Positions 8,707-17,352 of a stretch of 64,000 nt of DNA are shown here, piece after piece. The stretch covers positions 213,623 to 277,622 of the forward strand of contig DKPP01000002.1 of assembly GCA_002471255.1 (NCBI GenBank), in the 5' to 3' direction. This stretch comes from Akkermansiaceae bacterium UBA7331. GTDB lineage: Bacteria; Verrucomicrobiota; Verrucomicrobiia; Verrucomicrobiales; Akkermansiaceae. Positions within the stretch are counted from its first letter, which is position 1. Each line of letters opens with the position of its first letter. The notes beneath the pieces are model-generated. The model was given only the letters and a program-made list of their open reading frames with translations, searched no databases and had not been told where the DNA came from. A program made the translations under genes and the position numbers.

Positions 8707-9813
8707 TTATTGTGCTTCCACTTCGGCATAACTGCCTATGATCTTTAGCACGGAACAATGTTCCTTAATCTCTGCGATGGCCTCTTTTAAAGGTGACTGT
8801 GAATGATGACCATCGGTATCAATGTAGAATACATATTCCCAGTTGATAATTTTAGAGGGGCGAGATTCGATACGCACTAAATCGATACCATGATTTTTGA
8901 AGGTATTGATCACGGTGGATAGGCTACCCGGCTTGTGATGAATCATGATCATTAATGAAGTGCGGTTTTTACCTTCGGAAGGGACGGTATCTTGGTATCC
9001 GATGACGGCAAATCTAGTCGTGTTGACTGCGGAGTCTTGGATGTCTTCCTCTAAAATATCAATGCCAAATAATTCGCTCGCCAATGGGCAACCCATGGAA
9101 GCGGCACCTAAGTGCGCATTTTCTTTTGCTAATAAAGCAGCTTTTGTGGTGGATGATGTTTCGACCAATTCCGCTTCCGGCAAGTTTTTCAAGATCCAGT
9201 TACGTGTTTGACCTAAGGCTTGCGGATGTGAGTAGATAATTTTGATATCCTCTTTTTTCACATTGCCTAGTAGAGCGTTTCGGATGTTTAAATGGATTTG
9301 CGCACAAATTTTTAGTGGAGAAGTCATGAATAAATCCATCACGGCATTCACCGATCCCTCTGTGGAGTTTTCCATCGGCACGATACCGTAATTGACTTTT
9401 TTGCGTTCCACTAAATTAAAAATGTCGGCAAAATTTTGTTGAGGGAGCAAATTGCAGCTTTTCCCGAATTGCTTGAGAGCCGCTTGATGGCTCCAAGTAC
9501 CTTGAGGCCCCAAATAAGCAATGTCTAAACCACCTTCTAATTGGAATGAACATGAAATGATTTCACGATAAATGGCTTGCAAAGCAGGCTCGGGTAATAC
9601 CCCATCGTTTAATCGCTCAAGTTTATTAAAAAGAGATGTTTCTCTTTCCGGTACGAAAATAGGAGAATTTTCGGATTTCTTGATTGCACCTACTTGATGA
9701 ACCCATGAAGCACGTTGTTTGAGCAAGTCAACAATTTGAGCATCTAAGGCATCAATCTCTTGACGCACAATATCTAAGGATACGCTTGGCTGATCGTTTT
9801 GTTGGTCTTGCAT
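8707..9813 (-). CDS. pheA: Bifunctional chorismate mutase / prephenate dehydratase
   Basis: 368 residues in the usual order. An N-terminal AroQ-type chorismate mutase helix bundle (about 8-90, VRQEIDALDAQIVDLLKQR) precedes a prephenate dehydratase domain (about 97-275: AYLGPQGTWSHQAA, VPMENSTEGSV, NTTRFAVIG) and a regulatory ACT domain (about 285-365, with ESRPSK, normally binding phenylalanine). It makes phenylpyruvate for phenylalanine synthesis. It is first gene of a closely spaced run including a fucosidase and ligA. No attenuator peptide is visible upstream; a weak TTGCAT / TAGTTT promoter-like pair lies about 30-60 bases upstream. Confidence 0.95.
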   Translation of the reverse strand: MQDQQNDQPSVSLDIVRQEIDALDAQIVDLLKQRASWVHQVGAIKKSENSPIFVPERETSLFNKLERLNDGVLPEPALQAIYREIISCSFQLEGGLDIAYLGPQGTWSHQAALKQFGKSCNLLPQQNFADIFNLVERKKVNYGIVPMENSTEGSVNAVMDLFMTSPLKICAQIHLNIRNALLGNVKKEDIKIIYSHPQALGQTRNWILKNLPEAELVETSSTTKAALLAKENAHLGAASMGCPLASELFGIDILEEDIQDSAVNTTRFAVIGYQDTVPSEGKNRTSLMIMIHHKPGSLSTVINTFKNHGIDLVRIESRPSKIINWEYVFYIDTDGHHSQSPLKEAIAEIKEHCSVLKIIGSYAEVEAQ

Positions 9814-9991
9814 GATGGGTTCGTGAAAAGATTGTAGCTAAACTATAAAAACAAAGCCTCGAATGCAAGTACGAGTTAGGCGAGAAATGTATTGAATGCT
9901 ACATTCTTCTCTAAATTTTTATTGCTCTTGCAATAAATGGATTTGTCTTTTTTCATTGATGTCTAACTATGTTTCTATAAAATGCTTAGTA

Positions 9992-10720
9992 ATGAAAGTT
10001 TCGTCCATTTTGCTTGCTTGTATGCTAATCTGCACCCAAGGAGCATTTGCTCTTTTTGGTCCTCCTCCTTTGACGGAAGAGGATGGGAAGATGACTATAC
10101 GATTAGGCTGCGAATGGATGGCAGCTTATCAAACACATTATATTTATAGAGGCGAAGATTTTGGTGCTAACGTTGCGGAAATGCAGTTAGCCGGTGGGGT
10201 AGCCATTAGTAATAATTGGAATCTTAATGGGCAAATTTTCGGAGTCAGCCATTTGGATGAAGGAAATTACTCGCAGTGGAGTGTTACGGCAGCAGCTCAC
10301 TATTTCGTGACCGACGAATGTGTCATTGGTCCGTCGGTGACAGGACAATTTTATACAAATAGTCCCTTTAGAAGCGGTGTAGAGCCGGGGTTTTTATTGA
10401 TATGGAATCCTAATCTGGATTGGTCTTTTAATAGTCAAATCTCTTACGATACCGGACAAAAAGGTGCTTATTTTGAAAACTCAGTTACTTGGCAACCTTT
10501 GATTATGGAAAATGTAGCTTGGGCTACTACTGCCTCTGTCGGTGTAGGGTTTCACTACCAAGATAAGACCGGTATGAGAGAGCTTATGTTAAAAACCGGC
10601 CCTTTGATCGGCATCAATGCTTATTGGCGAGTGCGTCCCTATGTTGGTTTTTATCATGGAGAAGGTAAGAAATCCTTTAATAAAACAGTCGTGGGAGCTG
10701 TTTTGTCCATTTCATTTTAA
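9992..10720 (+). CDS. Probable outer-membrane beta-barrel protein
   Basis: 242 residues from the ATG at 9992, which opens a signal peptide (MKVSSILLACMLICTQGAFA); the frame is open 32 codons further upstream without any signal-like sequence. The mature part consists of amphipathic alternating strands rich in Tyr, Trp, Gly and Asn (for example QTHYIYRGEDFG and GVGFHYQDKTG) and ends in VLSISF, with the terminal Phe that outer-membrane barrels use for BAM recognition. About 10-12 strands would fit. No family is certain; it resembles small TorF-type putative porins in layout. Function unknown. Confidence 0.65.
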   Translation: MKVSSILLACMLICTQGAFALFGPPPLTEEDGKMTIRLGCEWMAAYQTHYIYRGEDFGANVAEMQLAGGVAISNNWNLNGQIFGVSHLDEGNYSQWSVTAAAHYFVTDECVIGPSVTGQFYTNSPFRSGVEPGFLLIWNPNLDWSFNSQISYDTGQKGAYFENSVTWQPLIMENVAWATTASVGVGFHYQDKTGMRELMLKTGPLIGINAYWRVRPYVGFYHGEGKKSFNKTVVGAVLSISF

Positions 10721-10888
10721 TGGTTACGAATGGGCTAGTTATTTTGAGATTAATCCCCGTCGTGATTGAATGTGTTTAAGACTTTGATAAATTGGCTTGT
10801 ACGGGATATCTATTGATAATGTAGGGGCTTGTCATTTATTGTTCAAATCATGAATTTTGCTATTGCCAAATAGGTTCACTATGCCATA

Positions 10889-11809
10889 ATGCGAACCCGT
10901 ATGAAGCCAACACTTCTTGTTTTAGCAGCTGGTATGGGTAGCCGTTATGGTGGTCTTAAGCAACTTGACCCCATGGGACCTAATGGTGAAGTTGTTCTTG
11001 ATTATTCTGTGTTTGACGCTATTCGTGCCGGTTTCGGTAAGGTAGTATTTATTATTCGTCGTGACTTTGAAGAAATCTTCAAAGAAAAAGTAGGTAGCCG
11101 TTTCGAAGGTAAAATCGAAGTTGATTATGCTTTCCAATCTTTGGATGACCTCCCTGAAGGTTTCAGCGTACCGGAAGGTCGTGAAAAGCCATGGGGTACC
11201 GCACACGCTTTGCGTGCCGCTCGCGACGTGGTAAAAGAACCATTCGCAGTAGTTAATGCCGACGACTTCTATGGTTACGACGCATTTGTGCAAGCAGCCA
11301 AATTCCTCACCACTTCTGTAGATGAGCCTTCCATGGCACATTACGGTATGATTGGTTATCCTTTAAAGAACACTCTTTCCGATCACGGTGATGTAAACCG
11401 TGGTATTTGCTCCATCAAGGATGGTCTTCTTGACGGCGTAGAAGAGTTCGTAAGCATCAAGGCTGACGCCGACGGTGTAGTACGTGGTGATAACCTTGCA
11501 GGCGAACGTCTCCCAGTAGATACCAATGAATTGGTTTCTATGAACTTCTGGATGTTCACCCCATCTTTCATCGAATTGACTGAAGCTTACTTCGTAGATT
11601 TCCTTTCCAAGCATGGTAACGAAATGAAGAGTGAGTGCTTCATTCCTACCGTTGTTGATGCATTGATCCACTCCGATCGCGCCGATTGCAAAGTATTACC
11701 AACCACATCTAGCTGGTTTGGTGTTACTTATCCTGCAGACAAACCAATGGTTGTGGCAGGTATCAATCAGTTGATCACCGATGGTGTATATCCTGAAAAA
11801 TTAGACTAA
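10889..11809 (+). CDS. Sugar-1-phosphate nucleotidyltransferase (likely HexNAc-1-P)
   Basis: 306 residues from ATG 10889; a second ATG four codons later (MKPTLLVLAAG) is equally possible. The nucleotidyltransferase signature is LAAGMGSRYGGLKQL (about 12-26), followed by GEVVLDYSVFDA and the metal-binding VNADDFYG. Such enzymes make NDP-sugars from NTP and sugar-1-phosphate. The next gene, 7 bases downstream, is a NahK-like kinase and the third is a UDP-sugar epimerase, suggesting HexNAc-1-P as substrate and UTP as donor (inference). Codons are strongly biased to GGT, CGT and TTC, unlike the orphan genes nearby, which suggests high expression. Confidence 0.8.
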   Translation: MRTRMKPTLLVLAAGMGSRYGGLKQLDPMGPNGEVVLDYSVFDAIRAGFGKVVFIIRRDFEEIFKEKVGSRFEGKIEVDYAFQSLDDLPEGFSVPEGREKPWGTAHALRAARDVVKEPFAVVNADDFYGYDAFVQAAKFLTTSVDEPSMAHYGMIGYPLKNTLSDHGDVNRGICSIKDGLLDGVEEFVSIKADADGVVRGDNLAGERLPVDTNELVSMNFWMFTPSFIELTEAYFVDFLSKHGNEMKSECFIPTVVDALIHSDRADCKVLPTTSSWFGVTYPADKPMVVAGINQLITDGVYPEKLD

Positions 11810-11816
11810 TACGATC

Positions 11817-12911
11817 ATGCACGATTTGAAAACTGTTTCAGATTTGTTTGACCTTCGCGGTGACTTCGTGAATGGTTATTCTTATGGTAGCGGTCACATC
11901 AACGATACATACTGCATCTGGGTTGACCAAGCAGGTTTGCGTATTCGCTACATCCTTCAGCGTTTAAACCAAAATGTTTTCAAGCAACCAATTCCTTTGA
12001 TGGAAAACGTGCAACGCGTGACCGATCATGCATTGAGCCGTTTGGTTGATGAAAAATGCCCTGAGGCATATCGTCGTACTTTGACTTTGATCCCTGCTAA
12101 GACCGGTAAACCATACGGTTTAGACAGCGATGGTAACTGCTGGCGTGTATATCCGTTCATTGAACGTGCTCGCACTTATGATCAAATCGAAACAACACAA
12201 CAATGTGTTGAGGCTGCTAAGGCTTTCGGTGAGTTCCAAAAATTGACCGCTGACCTTCCTGGTGAGCCATTGTTTGAGACGATTCCTAATTTCCACAACA
12301 CCACCGCACGTTTGAATGCTTTGAAAGAAGCCATCCAAGCTGACCCATTAGGTCGTGTGCAAGAAGTGCAAAAGGAAATTGATTGGTTCATGTCTCGTGA
12401 AGCTGATTGCCATTTAGTGGTAAATTACTTGGCTTCCGGTGAATTGCCATTGCGCTGCACACACAACGACACCAAGCTTAACAACGTTATGCTTGACGAC
12501 GTGACAGGTGAAGGCGTTTGCGTAATCGACTTAGACACCACCATGCCGGGTTCTGCCATTTATGACTTCGGTGATATGGTTCGTACCGCTACATCTCCTG
12601 TAGCTGAAGACGAAAAGGATATTTCCAAAGTAACCATGCGTATGTTCATGTTTGAAGCTTTGGTTCAAGGTTACTTAGCCTCCGCTAAGAGCTTCTTGAC
12701 TCCTTTGGAAAAGAGCCTTCTTCCATTCTCCGGCAAATTGTTGACTATGGAATGTGGTATCCGTTTCTTGACCGACTACATCCTTGGTGATGTTTACTTC
12801 AAGATCCACCGTCCTGAGCACAACCTTGATCGTTGCCGTACCCAAATCGCTTTAGTTGAGTCTATCGAATCTCAGATGGATGAAATGAAGAAAGTGGTAG
12901 ATAGCTATTAA
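11817..12911 (+). CDS. NahK-like N-acetylhexosamine 1-kinase (APH fold)
   Basis: 364 residues, aminoglycoside-phosphotransferase fold. The Brenner motif is H216-N-D218-x3-N222 (CTHNDTKLNN) and the metal-binding segment is VIDLDT (236-241); the N-terminal GYSYGSGHINDTY loop matches NahK-type enzymes. Relatives are often mislabelled as antibiotic kinases or mucin-desulfating sulfatases; NahK phosphorylates GlcNAc and GalNAc at C1 using ATP in the cytoplasm. Position between a nucleotidyltransferase (7-base gap) and an epimerase (20-base gap) supports the hexosamine role. Codon use shows the same high-expression bias as its two neighbours. Confidence 0.8.
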   Translation: MHDLKTVSDLFDLRGDFVNGYSYGSGHINDTYCIWVDQAGLRIRYILQRLNQNVFKQPIPLMENVQRVTDHALSRLVDEKCPEAYRRTLTLIPAKTGKPYGLDSDGNCWRVYPFIERARTYDQIETTQQCVEAAKAFGEFQKLTADLPGEPLFETIPNFHNTTARLNALKEAIQADPLGRVQEVQKEIDWFMSREADCHLVVNYLASGELPLRCTHNDTKLNNVMLDDVTGEGVCVIDLDTTMPGSAIYDFGDMVRTATSPVAEDEKDISKVTMRMFMFEALVQGYLASAKSFLTPLEKSLLPFSGKLLTMECGIRFLTDYILGDVYFKIHRPEHNLDRCRTQIALVESIESQMDEMKKVVDSY

Positions 12912-12931
12912 TTTTTCTTAGAATCAATCAA

Positions 12932-13858
12932 ATGAAAATTTTAGTAACAGGTGGTTCCGGTTTCATCGGTTCCCATATTGTTGAGCATTACCAAGGTATT
13001 GCTGAAGAGATCCGTGTGTTGGATAACTTACGCACAGGTTATTTAAAGAACTTGGATGGCTTAAATTGCACCTTCATCGAAGGTTCCATTTGCGATCGTG
13101 AGTTGGTGAAGAAGGCTGTTGAAGGTGTTGACTATATCTTCCACATGGCTGCTATGGTTTCCGTTCCGGAATCAATGAGCAAGATCGATGAATGCGTTGA
13201 AATCAACGTAAACGGTTTGTTGAATGTTTTGGAAGAAGCTGCCGAAGCCGGTGTGAAGAAGGTAGTTCTTGCTTCTTCTGCTGCTATCTATGGCGATAAT
13301 CCAACCGTTCCTAAGTTGGAAACCATGTATCCTGAGCCAAAGAGCCCTTATGCTATCACTAAGTTAGATGGTGAGTACTATCTTGCTATGTTCAAGTCAT
13401 TAGGTAAGCTTGATACGGCCTCCATTCGTTTCTTTAACGTATTTGGTCCTCGTCAGGATCCTAAGGGTGCTTATGCCGCTGCCGTACCTATCTTTATCGA
13501 AAAAGCCTTATTAGGTGAAGATATCATGGTATATGGTGATGGCGATCAAACCCGTGACTTCATTTACGTGAAGGACATCGTAGGTGCTTTGACATACGCT
13601 GCTCAAACTCCTGGTGTATCCGGTACTTACAATGCAGGTTACGGTGGTCAAATTACTATCAGCGAATTGGCTGAGAAGATTATTGATGCCGCCGGTTCAT
13701 CTTCTAAGATCGAACATGGTCCTGTACGTGCAGGCGACGTAAAACATTCCCGTGCAAGTGCTGACAAATTGTTAGCTGCCGGTTGGAAGCCTAAGTACAC
13801 CTTAGAAGAAGGTCTTGCTACCACTCTTGAGTATTTCAAGACAGTGTTAGGTAAGTAA
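12932..13858 (+). CDS. NAD-dependent UDP-sugar epimerase (GalE-like, extended SDR)
   Basis: 308 residues. The NAD-binding glycine motif is TGGSGFIGSH (6-15), LASSAAIYGD (113-122) carries the catalytic Ser/Thr region, and Y140-x3-K144 is the catalytic pair. It belongs to the short GalE/WbpP group that interconverts UDP-Glc/UDP-Gal or UDP-GlcNAc/UDP-GalNAc. As the last gene of the unit it would link GalNAc and GlcNAc after activation (inference from context). A dehydratase or uronate epimerase is less likely given the context. A strong terminator follows 22 bases after the stop. Confidence 0.82.
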   Translation: MKILVTGGSGFIGSHIVEHYQGIAEEIRVLDNLRTGYLKNLDGLNCTFIEGSICDRELVKKAVEGVDYIFHMAAMVSVPESMSKIDECVEINVNGLLNVLEEAAEAGVKKVVLASSAAIYGDNPTVPKLETMYPEPKSPYAITKLDGEYYLAMFKSLGKLDTASIRFFNVFGPRQDPKGAYAAAVPIFIEKALLGEDIMVYGDGDQTRDFIYVKDIVGALTYAAQTPGVSGTYNAGYGGQITISELAEKIIDAAGSSSKIEHGPVRAGDVKHSRASADKLLAAGWKPKYTLEEGLATTLEYFKTVLGK

Positions 13859-13880
13859 TTCCCTCCTTTTATTGATTTTA

Positions 13881-13915
13881 AAAGCCTCGATAGCTAGTCT
13901 ATCGAGGCTTTTTTT
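13881..13915 (+). terminator. Rho-independent terminator of the HexNAc unit
   Basis: AAGCCTCGATA and TATCGAGGCTT form an uninterrupted 11-bp stem (12 with the inner G-C) around a small loop, followed by a run of T. The remaining bases up to 14068 hold no gene that I can see. Confidence 0.92.
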
Positions 13916-14067
13916 ATGCTCGGTATGTCCAGTTCTGGAGCAGGGTGGAATGTGATTAAAGGGGCAAATAAATCCATTGTTAGATATGATGCTGTGTCGA
14001 TAGAATGTAATTTACTTGTTTTTATGATGACTAAGGCAGATTTTTAGATATATTATTAGTCATACAT

Positions 14068-14844
14068 ATGAAAAAAATACTGCTTATTTCTTCTCTCTTT
14101 GTAGGGTTTTATGGTTTTGATGTATCGCATTCAGCTGAGGTGGATGGGAATGCACGCACAAATAAACAAGCAATGGTATCAAAATGCGAAGTATGCTGTC
14201 TTCGAGGAGAAGAGACTAATTATCCTATCACTCTAACTGTACTTTTTAAGGTAGAACCTGGTGAGGGTGTCTGTGATATATCGGATAAACCCTTGTTTAT
14301 TGCTAGAAATAAACAAGGTGAAGAATTTCCTATTGAATTGAACAATGATTGGTTGGCATCTTTGCCATCAAAAGTTTATGGGCAGTTAATATACGAATGC
14401 AAAATTGAGATCTCGTTACCAAGAGGAACTTGGACGGTTTCTGGCGATTTAGATGTTAGATATGGAAAAACACTTCGAGCTATTCCTATAGATCTTACGG
14501 CGAAAACTGAGAAAATCGTGCAAGGACCATATATGATGGAAATAGTCGGGCGTGATTTTAATAATGGAATCAAAGGTAGTGGTAAGATCATTATGAGCTG
14601 GAGTGACTTTGTGCCTCTTTCACATGTAAAATATCAAAATGATAGTGGTAAATGGGAAAGTATCAAATCATGGAGTATCTATAAAAACAATAATGGTACT
14701 CAATTATCTTACTGCCCATATTTTCAAGAACAAAAGGAAACAGTTCCTCTACAAGTTTTTTTGTGGAGTGAGTCGGTAACAAAAAAAATACCAATACAAT
14801 TTGATATTTGCGTTGGTTTGATTAAAACATCGCATAAAAATTAA
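14068..14844 (+). CDS. Secreted protein of unknown function, tandem copy 1
   Basis: 258 residues with a signal peptide (MKKILLISSLFVGFYGF, cleavage near SHSA). The mature protein appears all-beta, with Cys pairs (CEVCC near 46-50, CDISDK) and the segment WTVSGDLDVRYGKTLRAIPI. The end, KKIPIQFDICVGLIK, resembles the end of the next protein (ERINIPIDEVINCGLQ), and the VSGDLDV segment resembles its IVGSIPVEL. The two look like diverged paralogues 15 bases apart. No known family is recognised. Less biased codon use than the preceding unit suggests low expression. Confidence 0.65.
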   Translation: MKKILLISSLFVGFYGFDVSHSAEVDGNARTNKQAMVSKCEVCCLRGEETNYPITLTVLFKVEPGEGVCDISDKPLFIARNKQGEEFPIELNNDWLASLPSKVYGQLIYECKIEISLPRGTWTVSGDLDVRYGKTLRAIPIDLTAKTEKIVQGPYMMEIVGRDFNNGIKGSGKIIMSWSDFVPLSHVKYQNDSGKWESIKSWSIYKNNNGTQLSYCPYFQEQKETVPLQVFLWSESVTKKIPIQFDICVGLIKTSHKN

Positions 14845-14859
14845 AAATTTCTCTTTATC

Positions 14860-15687
14860 ATGAAAATTTTTACCTTATTCGGATTATCTGTCATGGCTAG
14901 TTATAATCTTTTAGCCAATGCTGAAAATGAGCAATCGGTCAACCATCATCCGACGGTACGTATTCATAACTATACTGTTGCGACAACTATTCCTCCGGAT
15001 TTTCAATTAGAAGATAAACAGCCCGACGATATAGGTAGTGCTGAAATATGGAGTTCGAAAGAAAAAGATAATTTTGTAGATATATCTATTACTTTAAGTG
15101 TTCCGACTACAAAAAAACATATCATTTTAGGGGATGAAGGATTAGAAATGGTGAAGGCCATAGATGAGAATGGTAGCTCATATGATGTAGGTTTTTCTTC
15201 AGGTCTATATTTTTCTTCTCGAGGTCGTGGATCATCACAAGAATTGAGTACCGGTTTAGGCATTAAGGATATTCATGCCTTTGGTAATGTACGCATTGTG
15301 GGCTCAATCCCGGTTGAATTATTTGATTATCAGAATGCATTGGAAGAATTGCCCGTAAAGGATTGCAGCAACAGAACGGTCAGTATTTATGATGTGGAAT
15401 GTCAAGTTAGCATTGATATACAAGACGAAATGGCTGTATTAAGATTAATTTTTCCTCAAGATTGTTCCGACTACATTAAATATGGTGTTAAACACATCGA
15501 TGATAAATTTTATTCGTCTGCTTGGGGATATAAGGTTAGAGATGATGGTTCTTATATAACTGAACACCGATTTCCTAAAAAAATTATAGATAAATTATTT
15601 CTATATTTTCAGGTAAAAACGAATGAAGAGCGCATTAATATACCTATTGATGAGGTAATTAATTGTGGATTGCAAAACGTAGAATAG
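14860..15687 (+). CDS. Secreted protein of unknown function, tandem copy 2
   Basis: 275 residues with a signal peptide (MKIFTLFGLSVMASYNLLANA). The mature part looks all-beta with two central Cys (DCSNRTVSIYDVEC) and ends in an IPIDEVINCGLQ stretch shared in outline with the upstream gene. It starts 15 bases after that gene, so the two should be one transcript. Ser/Gly-rich SSGLYFSSRGRGSSQ (about 107-121) may be a loop. Function cannot be assigned; a periplasmic or surface beta-sandwich pair is the most that can be said. Confidence 0.65.
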   Translation: MKIFTLFGLSVMASYNLLANAENEQSVNHHPTVRIHNYTVATTIPPDFQLEDKQPDDIGSAEIWSSKEKDNFVDISITLSVPTTKKHIILGDEGLEMVKAIDENGSSYDVGFSSGLYFSSRGRGSSQELSTGLGIKDIHAFGNVRIVGSIPVELFDYQNALEELPVKDCSNRTVSIYDVECQVSIDIQDEMAVLRLIFPQDCSDYIKYGVKHIDDKFYSSAWGYKVRDDGSYITEHRFPKKIIDKLFLYFQVKTNEERINIPIDEVINCGLQNVE

Positions 15688-15738
15688 TCTCTAAAAACGC
15701 CAGTTTTTTAATGTGGTACCTTCAATTGAAGTTGGCAT

Positions 15739-15773
15739 AACAAAACCCCCTTCCTTCAGATGAAGAAAGGGGG
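15739..15773 (-). terminator. Terminator of the methylmalonyl-CoA decarboxylase operon
   Basis: A CCCCCTT-CTTC/GAAG-AAGGGGG hairpin with one mismatch lies 44 bases past the CoA-transferase stop. On the minus strand the GGGGG arm is followed by TTTTGTT. It may also stop the convergent secreted-orphan transcript. Confidence 0.8.
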
Positions 15774-15816
15774 TAGAGAACAAATAGTGTTGCTACAGGT
15801 GTGATTTTATCTCGTT

Positions 15817-17304
15817 TTAGGCGGAGAAATCAGCGTTTCTCATGTCACCTGTCTCGATGAACTTGTTGTGCATTTCAAATGCCTTGGTCAAGTTATGAGG
15901 AGTATGACCTTCCGGAGTTAAAGCGAGGTACTGAAGGAGCTGTTCCTTATAGTCCGGGTGAGCACATTTGTTGATAAGCTCGATAGCACGGTCGCGAGGG
16001 CATTTGCCACGCAAATCTGCTACACCGTATTCGGTAACGATGATATCAACGTCGTGTTCCGTGTGGTCATGGTGAGACACCATAGGAACGATGGAAGAAA
16101 TAGCACCACCCTTAGCTGCTGCCGGGCAAGTGAAGATGGTTAAGTAGCCGTTACGAGCAAAGTCGCCGGAACCGCCAATACCATTCATCATTTGTTTGCC
16201 AAAGAAATGAGTGGAGTTAACTTGTCCGCATAAATCTACTTCGATAGCTGTGTTAATGCAAATAAGACCTAAACGACGAACGATTTCAGGGTTATTGGAA
16301 AGCTCTTGAGGACGAAGAATTACCTTAGATTTGTAAAAATCGAGGTTTTTATACATCTTAGCAAGCATATCGTCGGAAACGGTCAAAGAGCAACCGCCGG
16401 CGAAGGTACAACGACCGGAATCCATCAAGGAGATAACGGAGTCTTGAATAACTTCGGTGTACATCTGGAAGTCCGGAATCACTTTGCTATCACCTAATGC
16501 GCTCAATACGGCATTAGCAATGTTGCCTACGCCTGATTGGATTGGAAGGAAACCTTCAGGAATACGGCCGGAAGCCAATTCGGCTTCGAGGAACTTAACA
16601 ACATTTGCACCGATTTTATCGGTAATTGGGTCGTTTGGCTTGAAAGGAGCAATGCCGTCCGGTTCGTTGGTGTGAACGATACCTACAACTTTAGCAGGAT
16701 CAATTTTCCAAGTGATGGTGCCTACACGCTCATCTGGGCGTGTAATGTTGATAGGCTGTCTGTTTGGTGGGTCAAGAGGCATCATGAGATCATGCATACC
16801 TTTGAGTTCCTTTGGATGGTATGCATTGACTTCTACGATGATGCGATCGGCAAGTTCGCAGAAAGTAGGGGTATTGCCTGCGCCTGCTGTAAGGGTAACT
16901 TCACCTTCAGGAGTAATTTCCGCTACTTCGATGATAGCGGTAGTTACACGAGGGATATGACCATATCGCATGTACTGAGGAGTGTGGGATAGGTGCATAT
17001 CATAGTAACGAGTTTTGCTCGTATTGAGATTTTTGCGAAGTGCCGGAGTGGACTGATAAGGTGTACGCTGGTCGATAGCGTCTGCCTCAGCTAAAGCTCC
17101 ATCTGCAGAAGCACTTGTGGAAGCTCCTGAAAAGATGTTTACTTTGAATGGTTTTCCTGCTTCGTGTTCAGCTTTAGCCTTGGCTGCAATGGCTCTAGGT
17201 ACGGCCTTTGGCACGCCAGCGGCTGTAAATCCGCTGAAACCAATATTTTCACCGTTTTCGATGACGGCCGCAGCCTCTTCTGGTGTTAATACTTTGTAAC
17301 TCAT
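15817..17304 (-). CDS. Acyl-CoA:carboxylate CoA-transferase (succinyl/propionyl-CoA type)
   Basis: 495 residues, acetyl-CoA hydrolase/transferase family (Cat1/ScpC/AarC type). The N-terminal GFSGFTAAGVPKA (22-34), the catalytic Glu E284 (YTEVIQDS) that forms the glutamyl-CoA thioester, and GIGGSGDFARNG near 382-393 are visible. It would exchange CoA between propionyl-CoA and succinate, or succinyl-CoA and acetate. Its place as last gene of the sodium-pump decarboxylase operon favours propionyl-CoA:succinate transfer, closing the succinate-propionate cycle; E. coli scpC sits in a similar setting. Codon use is strongly biased, consistent with a central energy route. Confidence 0.88.
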   Translation of the reverse strand: MSYKVLTPEEAAAVIENGENIGFSGFTAAGVPKAVPRAIAAKAKAEHEAGKPFKVNIFSGASTSASADGALAEADAIDQRTPYQSTPALRKNLNTSKTRYYDMHLSHTPQYMRYGHIPRVTTAIIEVAEITPEGEVTLTAGAGNTPTFCELADRIIVEVNAYHPKELKGMHDLMMPLDPPNRQPINITRPDERVGTITWKIDPAKVVGIVHTNEPDGIAPFKPNDPITDKIGANVVKFLEAELASGRIPEGFLPIQSGVGNIANAVLSALGDSKVIPDFQMYTEVIQDSVISLMDSGRCTFAGGCSLTVSDDMLAKMYKNLDFYKSKVILRPQELSNNPEIVRRLGLICINTAIEVDLCGQVNSTHFFGKQMMNGIGGSGDFARNGYLTIFTCPAAAKGGAISSIVPMVSHHDHTEHDVDIIVTEYGVADLRGKCPRDRAIELINKCAHPDYKEQLLQYLALTPEGHTPHNLTKAFEMHNKFIETGDMRNADFSA

Positions 17305-17352
17305 ATACTCTGATTGTGTGAAAATGTGAATGGGTGTCGGCTTGAATGAAAT

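Noticed and set aside
10922..11341. 139-residue open frame on the minus strand inside the nucleotidyltransferase
   Set aside because: It is antisense to a clearly conserved gene with strong codon bias; composition is not protein-like.
16537..16992. 151-residue open frame on the plus strand inside the CoA-transferase
   Set aside because: Shadow of a highly biased coding frame on the other strand; no family motif.
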